From contig JABAKD010000029.1 in the NCBI GenBank assembly GCA_012845835.1, positions 10,480,338 through 10,544,337 of the forward strand: DNA of 64,000 bases, in the 5' to 3' direction. The translations under genes and the position numbers were made by a program. Shown here piece by piece: positions 1-11,289 of the stretch. A model generated the notes under the pieces. The model saw only the letters and a list, made by a program, of their open reading frames with translations, searched no databases and had not been told where the DNA came from. The stretch is from Undaria pinnatifida. Its lineage: Eukaryota > Sar > Phaeophyceae > Laminariales > Alariaceae. Every line of letters starts with the position of its first letter. The first letter of the stretch is position 1.

Positions 1-1240
1 ATAAGCACTCAAGAACTAACCTCATTGCCGATGACTGCCGTCGGTTTTTTTTCCTACTTGGGAAAACAAGCCTCGTCGCTTGCAAAACGAGGCCGTTTTT
101 TTGTTTTTCGTTGCCTCTTTAAGAAACAAGTATTTTCATACTGAGCCGTCTTGTTTCTTTGTTCGAAAAAGCATCCTCCATGAGTAATACGTATTAGCGG
201 GGTGCGAGCAGGGGTGCCTTCGTTTACTGCTATGGCGTTCGTTGGTCGGTTCGTTCTTGAGCTCGGTTGTTCGTCTGTGCATGACAATCCCAGTACGAGA
301 CCTGTAGATGGCCGATTCAGACCAATGCCGTGTCCACAGAGTCGAACAGTTTTTTAGCTACTCGCAGAGCAAGTTTCGACTAGAGTCTAGGGCCGTCTCG
401 AGCAGACCGCAGTGGGCGCGCTACTCGAACAGTATTCATAGTTAACTCTACTCACGTTGGTTGGGGCACACTTGTTGGAGTTATTAATAGTACGGGATCA
501 TTTTTTGAGGAGTAAAGGGGTCAAGGGACCGGCTTCGGCACTGCTGTGTACTTCCGGAAGAGATGGAGAATGTAATATAGCAGTAACGCACGAAGGACCG
601 CTCTCTTTTTCCTCGCTCACGTCTTCCTGACAACTAGGAACACACTGGCATTTCGGGGTTAAAGGCGGTAGAGTCAGCCAGTCTTGTCGCATCTATACCT
701 TAGTAACGAGGCACATTCGAGTATGACACGCCATCATATTGAATGCCCGTTTTCTAATGTTTTTACTGTAGATGAAAGGATGGGTTCTCTTGTATGTCCA
801 ATAATGTCGGAACAAAATTCCGGATTCGCCTGCCGTTATAGTGTTGCACCCCTCAATCGTAGCTTGTAACCCCCCCCTTTTATCCCTTGCATCCTCTTTA
901 CCCGTGACGACTATTAATGTTATACAGCAAGCGGGGTAACGCGAAAACTACTTTGCACACCCAAAGCCTCGCACAAGCATTGTAGTCCTAATATTTTATA
1001 GCTAGCGTTTTGGAGGTGTCGGTTGAACGATAGGGTTAACAGACACACGCTATATCACCCGCCCAAAAAAAGGGCAGACACTCAAACCAACATTTTCATA
1101 GGTACATGGGGTATGCAGACGTGCTGTTTGCGTACCCACGTGTTCAATTGGAAGCGAACCTTCCCTGCATCCAGGCGCCTTGAAAGATGAAAATATCTTT
1201 TCGTATCATACGATTATACTGTCTTTTTGCCGAATCTTGA
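1..1240. other. Stretch without a supported gene, upstream of the large gene
   Basis: No coding signal with splice support is visible. A short inverted repeat lies at about 84-108 (GCCTCGT paired with ACGAGGC) next to T-runs. Short open frames on both strands lack recognisable content. Upstream exons or the promoter of the large + strand gene would be expected here, but I cannot point to them. Confidence 0.4.
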
Positions 1241-1263
1241 TTGATCTTTCCGTGTTATGATCC

Positions 1264-4053
1264 GTGTGGCTGTTTGCTACTCTTTGCCCTGCCCTGCCTC
1301 GTCCCGTTCGGTTTCGCTGCGCTTGCCTTCTCTTTTGCCAGCCCTCATCCAACCCCTGCTGCGCAGAAGTCGGCGACGATTATCTGTCGGGTCTATGGCT
1401 TCTCGGCGGGGGAGGCACCGATGGGCCTGTCGTCGACCTTACCGACAGCGACACCGACGAAATAGTGGTGTCCGACCCGGAGATCAACCAAACCGACACC
1501 AAGCCCATCCTGTCCGCGTCACATCGGGTTGGCTACACGGCTGACAACAATGCTCTGGGGAACGTTCGGAGCACAGTGCCTGACACCGAACGTAGCGCGC
1601 AGTCTGAGGCGAGCAATGTTGTAGACGAGATTGTGGACGCCAACCCGGACCCGATTGTTGATGTTTATCCGGGCCCGATTCCGAACAATGTTCTGGAAGA
1701 ATGCGAGGAAGAGGGTGTCGACGCCAGGGTGTACGCGATGTTCCAGGCTATCGCGGGGGCAGTTGTGGGCGTTAACGGGGAGACCGTTTCTGACGGGTAC
1801 GATGTTGATATTTCAGACCTTAGAAACGGCGCAACTAAGACCCATGATAAGGGCGATTTTGGGGGCGTTGTCGAGGACGCAACTGCCGGAGGTTTGGGGA
1901 ACATGGATGTCTCGGCAGATTCCGGAGGGAGTAGCAATAGGGGCATTGTGCCAGACCTGGTCGAGAATGTTGCCCTCGCGGCTTCTTCTGGGGACGTGGC
2001 CGACTCCAAACAGGCTGACGGCCGTGATGTCGCGCCTGATCCGCTGGAGCCTGCTGCAGTCGTGACTGCTTCGGGTGATGCTATGCGTGATGATGAAGAA
2101 AAGGAGAAGGCCCAGCCCACCTTGGCGGGTGCCATGAAACAGCTTGGCGCCCTTACGGATGGGCTAGAAGAGTGCCAGGTGCAGGCAGGAACGTTGGGCG
2201 AAACGCTCCGCATCCTCGCAGCCGAGAAGAAAAGGGAGAAGAAAGGGGGGGGGGGAGAGGAAGTAGAGGGAGAGGACGAGGAGGAAGTGCAGAACCGTCG
2301 AGTGGGTGGTCGTGGCGCAAACAAAAAATCACACCCGCGTTCCCCCTCCCACGGAAGGCTCGATCGTGTAGCGGCCGCGGCGGCGGGGGCAGAGGAGGGG
2401 GCGTCGGCGGGGGCATCGGCGGGGGCGTCGGCGGGAGAATCGGCGGGAGCATCGGCTGGGGAAGCAGCAGGAGAAGCAGCGGCCTTGTCGGTGTTAGTAG
2501 CGGCAGCCGCGGCCGAGGCGAGAGCGGTGTCGGCCGAGGCCAGAGCGGTGGTAGCAGAGGAAGCCTTGGCAGCGGTGGAGGCATCCGCGATGACGGTTTC
2601 GGCGGCTTCGGCCAAGACGGCGACTGCAACAGCGGCGGAGGCCGCAGTGGGATCAGAATTGGTTTCGACCGCAGAGGCGACCGCGATGGAGGATAACGCA
2701 GCGGCGAGAAGGGTCGTCAATGATGCCGACAAAGCCGTTCGGAGGTCTCGTGGCTTCCTCCTGCTGGAGGCGATAATTTGCCGTCGACACGAACGTGAAA
2801 CCTTTGCAGCATTTAGGATGATGAGGCGCGCTGCTTCGACAGCTGTGGAAGAAGAATTGGCGATAAAAACACCGACAGCGGTGGCAGATACAGAGACAGA
2901 GGCAGAGGCAGCAGCGCTGGAGGGGGCGGTGGCAAAAGAACGTGAAACGTCGGAGAAAATTGCAGAGGAGGCTAACGTATCGGGGGACGAAATTGTAGTG
3001 ACGGCTAAGGCGGTGGCGCATGCGGCAGCGGCAGCGACCATGAAGGAAGCAGCAGCGGCAGCGGCGGCTGTGGCGGTGGAAGCAGGGGCGAAGGAAGCCG
3101 CGGCGGTAGCTATGGTGGCCAAGGCGGAGGTGGAAGCGGCAGCAGTGGTAAAAGCGGCGGCCGAGGAGAGAGAGGAGGCCAACAAACTCCTAGCGGAGGC
3201 AAAATTGAAGGCGGAGGGGGTCGAGGTGTCGGCTAGCGCGATGGCAAAAGCAGCAGCGGCGGCGACAGCCGACAAAGAAGCGGCGGCAGCGGCGTTGGCA
3301 TCCGCGGTGAGGAAAGAAGCCGCGGCGGTGGAGACGGTGGCTAAAGCTGCGGGAGAAGCAGCAGCGGAGGCAGCAGCGATGAAAACGCGGGTAAAGGACG
3401 CTGAATGTGCGAGGGTGGTGGCGGAGGCATCCGCGGCGAAAGCTCTAGAGGAGAAGAACGCCCAGTCAGAGCGCCATCGAGTCGTTTTGCGTGAGACTAA
3501 GAAATCTATGCAAGTGTTCTATAGACGGAAGATGTCCGCTCTGAAGGCGGAGGTCCTTACACTACGGAGAGCCGCCGCGGTTGCTGCGAGGCGGGAGAGG
3601 GAGAGGGAGGAGGAAAGACAGAAGGATATGGCGACGACGGTGCAGTTCTCTCGCGGCAGAGCTGCTCCGGCTGACCACCGTGTCGATTTCGGAGGGAAGG
3701 GCGCGGAGGTGGGGTGGAGGGAAGATATGAAGAACGTTGGACAGCAAAGCGTCCATGGGGAGAAGGGGGATCAGGAGGTGGTGGGGGAGGAGGAGGGGCG
3801 GCAGACAGGGAGGGTTGGTCTGGTGGTAGAAACGTTGGGGTCAGAGCACGAGAACGTCCAAGGGGAGGAGAAGGAGGATCAGGAGGTGGTGAGGGAGGGG
3901 AAGGTAGGCGGAGAGGAACGGGACACAGGGAGGGTGGGACTGGTGGTAGAGAAATTGGGATCAGAGCGCGAGACAAGGGCGGAAGAGAGCATCGTGACCT
4001 CGGAGAATGCCGCATTTGAGCAGCGGGCCGGCATGGCTGGGATGGCGCGGGAG
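1264..4053 (+). CDS. Exon 1 (long): Ala/Glu-rich coiled-coil region
   Basis: The frame stays open for 943 codons from ATG 1264 to a TAG at 4093-4095. A GAG|GTGAGA donor at 4053/4054 lies in phase 0 and links to the next exon, so the last 13 codons are probably intronic. Visible parts in order: an acidic N-terminal third with VVDLTDSDTDE; an in-frame 12-bp minisatellite giving an Ala-Ser-Ala-Gly repeat around 2395-2465; a long Ala/Glu/Lys helix interrupted by a basic patch (residues about 489-530, with RRSRGF and RMMRRA); a heptad-like RRREREREEE-type segment near residue 780; and a roughly 108-bp tandem duplication (about 3762-3980) that repeats a GRVGLVVE core. Codons are strongly GCN/GAN biased, so antisense frames are also long and open. 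Confidence 0.65.
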
Positions 4054-7000
4054 GTGAGAAAGTTGGAGCCCTCTACGGTAAAGATGATTACGTAGACGTG
4101 TTTTTGTAGCCAGGGATGTAATGCCGCTTGCTCTGATGACTTGGAAGAGGACGCGCCAGTAATGAGGATTTTATACGCGCAATGTGGTCTACATTGGGTC
4201 GTGCGTATGTCGCGCCGTGCCGTACCTTGCTTTGTCGTGTTTTATCATCTGGACGGACGTGACCTTGGTAGTACCGCGATTGCCGGGTTTGACGATTCTA
4301 CTTTTATCTCTTTTGCGCCGAAATTGGTATCCCATATACACAAAATAATCAACCTGCCGCGATAAGCTAAAAATAGTACCCCCACCCCCCCCGCCGCCAT
4401 CGCCCCCGTTCCAACGCTCGCTTTGTCCCTTTTGCTTTCCATCTTATATTGCTGCTGCTACTACTACTGTTTGTAGAAAGCTGCGACCAACGCGCTGGGC
4501 ACCACCGCCGCCCCCTCTGCCCCCGTCGTCGCCACCCGCTCCGCCCCACCTCTCCACGCCGTCACCATCCGGGCCCCCGCTGCGCCTACCCCTGCTAGCA
4601 CCGTTGGCCTCGGTACCCCCGCCGCCGCTGCCGCCGCCGCTACATATCTTGCCGATGCGCCTGTCCCCCCGGTCGACGTGAGCTGGTGAGTGAGATTGCC
4701 ACAAGAGTGAAGGGGAGACGGGGGAGGGGAGGGTTAGGCGGGCAGCGGCGTTTATCGTGTATCCCTTGGCCTCTTTCCATGTGATGGGGGAGGTTGTCGC
4801 CAGTATATAGGAAACAGCGTTTTGCATCACGGCATATATTGATTTGAATGCAATGACTGAAACCTGAGATATGGCGAAAGTGTGTCCCGGATCAGACTAT
4901 TTTGTTGTACCGTGATCGCAAATTAAGCCGTGCGCTTCGTCCCTTCGGGACTTCCAGGGGAAAAATGCCCAAATATAACGACGAATACAAAAACTTTAGC
5001 CATATTATACGAAGCAGCCCGAGCTTTGGAGGTAGGAAATGTGTCGGGACTGCTATACATGTAGTAAGGATCTGTACGGTACGTGCTCAAGCAGCATGGG
5101 GGTACTCGTACCGCTATACGTTCTTCCTAAGCTGTTGATACGATCGTGCTCGTAGTTTTATGGTCACGATATAATACATGGGTCCGGGAAGGGTCAATTA
5201 TACAATCGCTATTTTCACCTAGAAAACGCTTCGGAAAGTCTCTACCGATTGAAAATTGCACTTTACCTCTTGACAACTAGTTTATGGAAAAAACACTTGA
5301 TAATAGTATTGGCAGGGGTTCGGGGGCTCTTAAGGGGTTGAGCTGGTTGTTGAACGCTTTGATACAAAGCAATCGATACTGAAAACACGGCTCTTCTTAG
5401 CGTACTTGAAAACACTTTTCAAACTAAAAGACCAACGCTAGGTTCAGCACAACGAAAGAAAAGCAAAACGCAGCCGTTAAGAAAAGGAAATGTACACCAT
5501 GGAATACAACATAACTACACATTATATAGAAATTTAACACCAACACGAAGACTCGATGCCATTGCTCGTAGTGTTGGCTAGCACTGTGTGATATACGCGC
5601 TACTGCATGTGCCCTCAAATTTTTCCGACGCCGCTTCCTGTACCATATTTGAAGCCATTGCTCGTCGCCTTTTCCGACCATCTCCTCAGGGCTCACAGTA
5701 TCCCCTTGATACCCAACCGCTACCCCCCCCCACACCCTCCCCCCTCCCTCGCCCTCTCCCCTCCTTCCCTCTGACCCTCCCCCCCCCCCCCACCACTTAT
5801 CTCCTCCCCCGCCCTCTCCCCTCCTCCCTCTATCCCCTGCCTCGCTCCCGCCTCTCCTCGCCTCTACCCACCTCCGCTCCCTCGAAAACAACAACGTAAA
5901 CACCTATCAGGGCGCCGAACCTGGCGAGACAGGGCAACCGGTACCACAACTACGGTACACCAGAGTCGGTCGTGGGGATGTCCATTGATACACCAGAGTC
6001 AGGGAAGGACATGGGGAGATACCTGGAGCGGAGCGTGATGGCCATGGCTCCGTCAAACATGGAGGGCGTCTTTGCGCCAAATGAGAGCTCGATCGGGGGT
6101 GAGAAAACGAGGAAGGGGCCAGGCGTGGGGGGGGGGTGGGGGAGTGGGAGGAGAGTGAAGGGAAGAGGCGGAGGGGGGGAGGTAAAGAGAGGTGGGGTGG
6201 AGTCACGGAGGGGAAAGACAGATGAGTGGGGACTAGAGAGGGAGGGGAGAGGGCGGGAGGGGCTGGGAGCGGGAGATGGAGAACAGTGGGAAGAGGGGGG
6301 GAGGGAGGGAGAGAGGGGTGGGAAGGAGGTGGGGGTGGCAGATAGGAAGGGGAGAGGGAGAGAGAGGCTGGAAGTGGGAGGAGCGAGCGAATAGGGAATG
6401 GAGAGGGGAGGTGGAAAATTAATAGGGGAGGGGAGGAGGGGGGGGGGGAAACAGGGAATGAGAGGGAAGGGGGGGGGGCAGGGGTGAGGAGGGGGGAGAG
6501 AGGGAGGGATATGAGGGGGGAGGGCGCACTTTGTTGTTGAGTGCCTTGGCCATTTGATCATGGGCCACGTATCCAATTCGAGACTGTGGGGAAGGAGGGG
6601 AAGGAGGGGGGAGAGGGGGGAGGGGAGAGGAAGCGGAAGGAGGGATTGGGGGGGGAGAGAAATATTGGGTGGGGGGGGAGAGGGAGAGACAGACTGGCAG
6701 GGGGGGACGGGGAAGGGGAAGCGGGGGGGTGGATGGGAGAGGAAGGGGTAGGGCGGGGACAGGGGAAGGTAGGAATGGAGAGGAGGGCGGGAAAAGGAAG
6801 GAGAGGGGGGGGGGGAGGAAGAGGGACATGGGGGGGGAGGGGGGAGAGCGTGAGGGACAGGGGGGATGGAGAAGGGAGGGTGTGTGCTGCGTTAGCTCGT
6901 TCGCGTAGCTGTAGCTGATAACACTGTCTTTTACTTGGCGGAATGCGTAGAGAAAATGTTACTCTCTGTCTGCTTCTACCGTTGATCACTTTTGGCTACG

Positions 7001-9549
7001 ACGCACAAGACATGCAGCCATCCCCCCCCTCTCTTCCTGATCATCCATCGCAAAACGTTAACGCCCCGCCCCCGCCCTCCATTCCCCTCCCCGTTCCCCT
7101 TCCCCTTCCCCTTCCCCTTCCCGCAGCAGAAGCCATGCACGCTAGAGGTACTGCAGCTGCTATGTTGACGGCGGATGGGAACGAAGAATCTATAGACACC
7201 AATGCGTCGATCAGAGAGTACCGCGTTAGCATAGAGGAGGACGACGGGCGCGAGGGCTTAAGGACTCCTGCTACGATGGCGGAGGAGGCCGAGGCGGCGG
7301 GGGTCGATGTGAGGTCTTTTGTGGCGATGGACGGGGAAAGAATCGGAGGTGCTGGAGGTGAGGAGGGAAGTGTTGGCGTTGGAAAGGGTATTGTTGTAGT
7401 CAGTGTTTGCATTTTTATGAGGCAAGAACGGGGGAGAGAAGCAACCAAGGCCGTTTTTTGCCTTTTGTTTTTGAAGCAAAAAATTCGTCCTCTTCATTGC
7501 GGAGTGTGTGCAGGATTCCACTGTTGAATAAGTTTGTAAAATTGTGTACGAGTACGAGCGCGAGTTGTACATCGTCCCCGACGGTCTAGTGGTCAACGTC
7601 GCACATGTCGTTTGTACGAGTTTTGGCTCCCTTCATGGCCTTGCTTTGGTCAGAAAACGGACACGTGTATCGCACCTACCGTAGCGTGTGTGGAGTTCGT
7701 TACGAGTTAAAAATCGTGAATAAAACGGTAGACCTTCTTGTCGTAAATATTGAAGGCATGGGGTGGAGGAGTGCCTGCTAAGTGACCCCGGTTCTGTGTT
7801 ACGAAAAGGAAGGGAGCTGAAGAAAGGCAGCCAAGAAAACAGCTAGGAGGAAAACTGTACTTATGACATGATACGTTTAGTACGTAATAAAAAAGTACTG
7901 TGCTATTCGTTTTGTGCTGTCTGACAAAATGTGAAGCACCTTTCTTGATACGTTCCTTGCATTTTGATGCATTTGTTTTCCCCATACATATTTCCTTCCG
8001 TCGTGTATTCTCTCCTTCCTACCTACCGTCCTTCCTCCCTTTTTTCCTCGCTTTTTCTTTGAATTTATCAGTTTGTCCATATTACAATATACATTTCTAA
8101 TCATGCAGATTATCCATCTGCCCACCTATTTCGAATATATTGAGACTCTACCTATTATTGATCTGCACGCACTTCTTTAACGTAACCGATCTATCTATTG
8201 GGGCTCATGTACAGTTTACAAACGACGAGCACGGGCCTGTCTATCGTATCGTGCAACCCTACACCAGCAAAATTGTCACCATGTCGCACGGGTGCAGCAC
8301 TGCTCCTTGCACCATACTTCGGACACATCTCTTATCCCATCGACCCGGGGTTGTTCGTGTGGTCGTATGCTCTAATCAGTCATTTTTTTACTCGACCAGG
8401 TTTCCCTCTGAAGGCCAAGAGGTGTAAGAGCTAAGTTAGTTGACTACCGCATGGTCCTAACTTCTGGCTTTCTTCTGTTTTGTCGCACCCTCTGTGTACG
8501 CGCACGCGTTTTCTCTAAACTGTTGCGTGCGTGGTGCGTGTGTTTCCTCGAAAGAGCTGTCCGAGGCTGTGATCGAGGCCAACCCAGGCTGGGTGCGGCT
8601 TGCGGGCCGCTTCGGTGAGGTGGGGCGTGCGCTGGACGCCGCCGCGGATAACAGCACCAACATCAACACCAACGCCAATAACGCCAACACCAACACCAAC
8701 ACCAGAATCTACAACACCAACTCCGACGTTTACACCAACGCGAACGCCGACACCCACATCTACGCTAACGCCAGCATTACCGCGAGCCCAAACCCTTTCG
8801 ACGACTCCTACAGGGTCGGCATCGCCCATGCCCACGGTGGTGTCTCCGACGCCATCTATTTCCCCGACCTCATCACTTTCGATAACGACAGCGCGGAGGA
8901 GGAGACGAAGGAGACGAACTCCTACGACACCATCACCCACAACGACAACGAAAACGATGTGCCCGACCTAATCACTTTCGACGATGAAAGCGAGGGGAGG
9001 GAGGCAACACACGCGGTTGGATTGACAGCCGTTACGGGGAGCCCGGGGTGGGAAGGGTGGGGAGAATCGGACGGCGGTGTGCGCGGCAGGAATGGAGCTG
9101 GCAACGTCCCGCCCGGACCCGTCGGCATCCCGTCTGCTGTCGGCACTGGGTACGATGCCCCCCGCCCCTCTCGTGTCAACGCCCCACCCGGACTCGGCGC
9201 CCCCTTTGTAGACGGTGCCGGGTTCGGTGCTGTTGTCGACACCGCCCCTAGGGCCGCTGCGTTATCGTTCGCGGGAGACTCATATCGGGGAAGTTCGTTC
9301 GTCAGAGGCGCTGGGGGTGGGGGTGGACGTGGTGGTGGTGATGGTGGTGGATGGGTTGGATGGGGCGGTCCTGGTGCTGCTAACGGTGGATTGAGCACGT
9401 GGGGTGTAGGTGGTGGTGGGGGTGGCAGTGTGGGTGGTGGTGATGGTCTTCTCGCTGCATGGCAGGGGCAGACTTCGGGGACGCAGCTAGAGTCGTCCCG
9501 ACGGGTCGAGGCTTCGAGGGCTACAGCGACCGACCGCATCCCGTGGTGA
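1264..9549 (+). CDS. Five-exon gene for a large Ala/Glu-rich coiled-coil protein (spliced model)
   Basis: I joined five open segments: 1264-4053, 4477-4685, 5911-6098, 7127-7387 and 8555-9549. Each junction has a GT donor and an AG acceptor, usually after a pyrimidine tract. Exit and entry phases match throughout (0/0, 2/2, 1/1, 1/1), and the total of 4443 nt is exactly 1481 codons. The product would be about 1480 residues: a SUMO-interaction-like motif (VVDLT followed by acidic residues, about 56-66), an Ala-rich helical body (about 370-760), a charged coiled coil, a Pro/Ala-rich linker, an Asn/Thr-rich tract (about 1182-1219), NPF (about 1229), two LITFD clathrin-box-like motifs (about 1255 and 1288) and a Gly-rich tail. 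No named family is recognised. The motifs would suit a scaffold or trafficking role, but that is inference. The true start may lie in an upstream exon, since good acceptors occur near 1341 and 1367. Confidence 0.6.
4477..4685 (+). CDS. Exon 2: Ala/Pro/Thr-rich segment
   Basis: The acceptor is a TTTGTAG following a clear pyrimidine-rich tract at 4425-4472. The frame opens immediately after a TAG that belongs to the acceptor itself. The exon encodes about 69 residues rich in Ala, Pro and Thr, ending in PVPPVDVSW. The donor is CTG|GTGAGTG in phase 2, a near-perfect consensus. It joins exon 3 to restore a Trp codon. Confidence 0.5.
5715..5890. repeat. Polypyrimidine (CT-rich) tract in an intron
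   Basis: Almost all bases on the + strand are C or T, with long C-runs. It lies directly upstream of the acceptor at 5910 and would act as an extended polypyrimidine tract for that intron. Confidence 0.7.
5911..6098 (+). CDS. Exon 3
   Basis: The acceptor CTATCAG follows about 180 bases of pyrimidine-rich sequence (5715-5890) and the donor is GGG|GTGAGA. The exon enters in phase 2 and leaves in phase 1, agreeing with both neighbours. It encodes about 62 residues of mixed, non-repetitive composition (for example YHNYGTPESVVGMSIDTPES), more protein-like than the flanking DNA. The antisense strand is also open here, so strand rests mainly on the splice-phase chain. Confidence 0.5.
6101..6900. 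repeat. Long polypurine (GA-rich) tract in an intron
   Basis: About 800 bases are almost entirely G and A on the + strand, broken near 6530-6590 by ordinary sequence. It fills most of the intron between exons 3 and 4 of the large gene. The + strand frames it opens are Gly/Arg/Glu-only and the antisense frames are Pro/Ser-only, so neither is taken as coding. Confidence 0.75.
7127..7387 (+). CDS. Exon 4
   Basis: The acceptor CCCGCAG ends a run of CCCCTT repeats (7081-7123), an exceptionally strong pyrimidine tract. The donor is AAGG|GTATTG. Phases are 1 in and 1 out. It encodes about 87 residues, acidic and Ala/Glu-rich (for example REYRVSIEEDDGRE), with no recognisable domain. Confidence 0.5.
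7725..7830 (+). mobile_element. Possible fragment of the SINE-like family
   Basis: ATTGAAGGCATGGGG ... AAGTGACCCCGGTTCTGTG resembles the body shared by the copies near 15.5, 29.1 and 40.85 kb. Only the central part is recognisable. It lies inside the last intron of the large + strand gene. Confidence 0.25.
8555..9549 (+). CDS. Exon 5 (C-terminal as modelled) with NPF and clathrin-box-like motifs
   Basis: The acceptor is TCGAAAG in phase 1. The segment encodes an initial helical stretch (ELSEAVIEANPGWVRLAGRF), an Asn/Thr-rich repeat, NPFDD, two copies of PDLITFD about 33 residues apart, a Pro/Gly-rich linker and a Gly-rich end. L-I-T-F-D fits the clathrin-box pattern (Leu, hydrophobic, any, hydrophobic, acidic) and NPF is the EH-domain ligand; both are short and could arise by chance. 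The TGA at 9547-9549 overlaps a perfect GTGAGTG donor at 9546, so the gene may continue into a further exon that I could not place. Confidence 0.5.
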
Positions 9550-9989
9550 GTGAGGTCAGGCGGGATTTGTGTTTATTTTTGTTGCTACTGTTGTTGTTGT
9601 TGCTGCTGTTGCTGTCGTTACTAGCTGTCGTTGTTAGATCTGTTTTCGGTTTCTTTTCAATTGCATACTTTCATGTTTTCAAAGTACCGCTGTATTGGTA
9701 GTATTAATGTCGTTAAGGTTAAAATATTGCCACCACAGGATTATCATTACTATGGCTGCCATCCGACAAAGTGCAGCGTGGGCGCCATTGACAAAAAAAA
9801 CTTGATATCTTCTTGTTGTACATAACCTCAAAAGTACGAACGACAACCATACCCGATTCGATATTCACATCGTTGAAGCTCATGCCAATGCCGTGCATTG
9901 TCGGACGCTAAATACGAAGCTGAGAAACTGTGGCTAGAGGTACATATTACGCGTATTTTGCACGGAAAAAAAATGGAATTGGCGTAGGA

Positions 9990-11040
9990 CAACCATTCGA
10001 GCCTCCTTGCCCGAAATAGGATTTTCTTGAGTGATTCCTCGAGCTGTATGTGAGTCCCAAATAATTCGAAGACTCTCCTGGTAAAATACGACTTTTCGTA
10101 TGCCCATCCGGACCTAATGTGTCGGTTAACGTCAGTCTCGTCCCTCGACGGACAGCCGTCAAGGAACTCTCTACTAACTAAAGCAAGTATACATAAACGA
10201 TGTTATTTGTCGGCGAGTCTGGCCCTTGACGAAATTACTGCCGCCAAGGAGATTGCCACAATTAAAATCGCATATTAAGTCCCAACTACCAGGTATGTGT
10301 GATGGTTGAGCTCTTGCCACTCTGCCGACGGCCGTCAAAGCACTCCCCACACTAAAACTAATATAGTATGTATCAAACATGTCGGTAGACGGCGCTTTTG
10401 CTCCTCGACGGACTGACGTCAAGGCACTCCATACACAACTTTTGATAGTATATTAACTACCGAATATGTCGGTTGACGGCACTCTTGCTCGTTTGCGGAC
10501 TGCAGTCAAGTAATTCCCCGCACTGAAACTAGTATGATAATCGAATTTATGACGTCGGCTGACGGCACCTCGTGCCCCTTGACGGACTGCCGTCAAGGAA
10601 CTACCTGCGCTAAAAGGCATCATTTAACGTACCGAACACGTGGACTGACGGCAGCCTTGCCCCTTGACGCTACCAGCACTTACCCTAGTACACCAGGGTA
10701 TGATGTACCGAATGTGTCGGTTGACGGCACTCTTGCCGCTTGACGGACTGCCGTCAAGGAACTACCTACGTACACCAAAACAGTTAACAACACATTAGTG
10801 ACATCGAACGATGAAGTCGCGGAGCACCATCTACGGACCGGCGTGCCTACAACACCACGCGACAGGGATATCTGCAGCCAGGGTATTATCGCGTTGAGTC
10901 GCACTTACCCTTATATCTAAGTCGATGGACGGCACTCTCGCCTCTTCGTCCCTTGAACAGACTGCTGCCAAGGAATCCCCCACATTGCAAGTAGTACAAT
11001 AAGCCACGATAAGCTTTGACGGCTCAACGTTAGACCGTCA
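9990..11040. repeat. Degenerate tandem array with an inverted-repeat core
   Basis: About nine units spaced roughly 80-110 bp share a TTGACGG ... CCGTCAA inverted repeat (clear at about 10145, 10405, 10580 and 10745, and decayed near 10220, 10325, 10490, 10650 and 10940). Each unit also carries a GTCGGTTGACGGCAC box and a shared AAGGAACTACC-like end. Every unit could fold into a short hairpin. Units are strongly diverged and no open frame runs through them. Confidence 0.75.
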
Positions 11041-11289
11041 CCCTTTAGCTTTGATCCTTGTGGAATTGTTACCAACCTCGACGCCCCTCGTAACTTGATT
11101 CTTGTCGTTTTTTTACGTACGTACCCCACAGGTGAACACGCTTGAAAAGCAGCAGGTGTTCAGGCCAAGAAAGGTGCTTCCTTGCGTAGCGGCGGAGGCA
11201 GAGGTGACGGTGGGGATGGATGGCGGCGGCGATGGTGATCGTGGTGACGTCGCGCACCCGCCACAGGCCGTGTTGCCTCCCCTATGTTT

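Noticed and set aside
1665-3275. 536-codon open frame on the - strand
   Set aside because: It is the antisense shadow of the GCN-rich coding exon on the + strand; the composition is almost only Ala/Ser/Thr and there are no splice sites.
6533-6587. Possible short - strand exon (SRIGYVAHDQMAKALNNK)
   Set aside because: It has an AG preceded by pyrimidines on the - strand and a GT after it, but it would lie inside an intron of the + strand gene and has no phase-consistent - strand partner that I could find.
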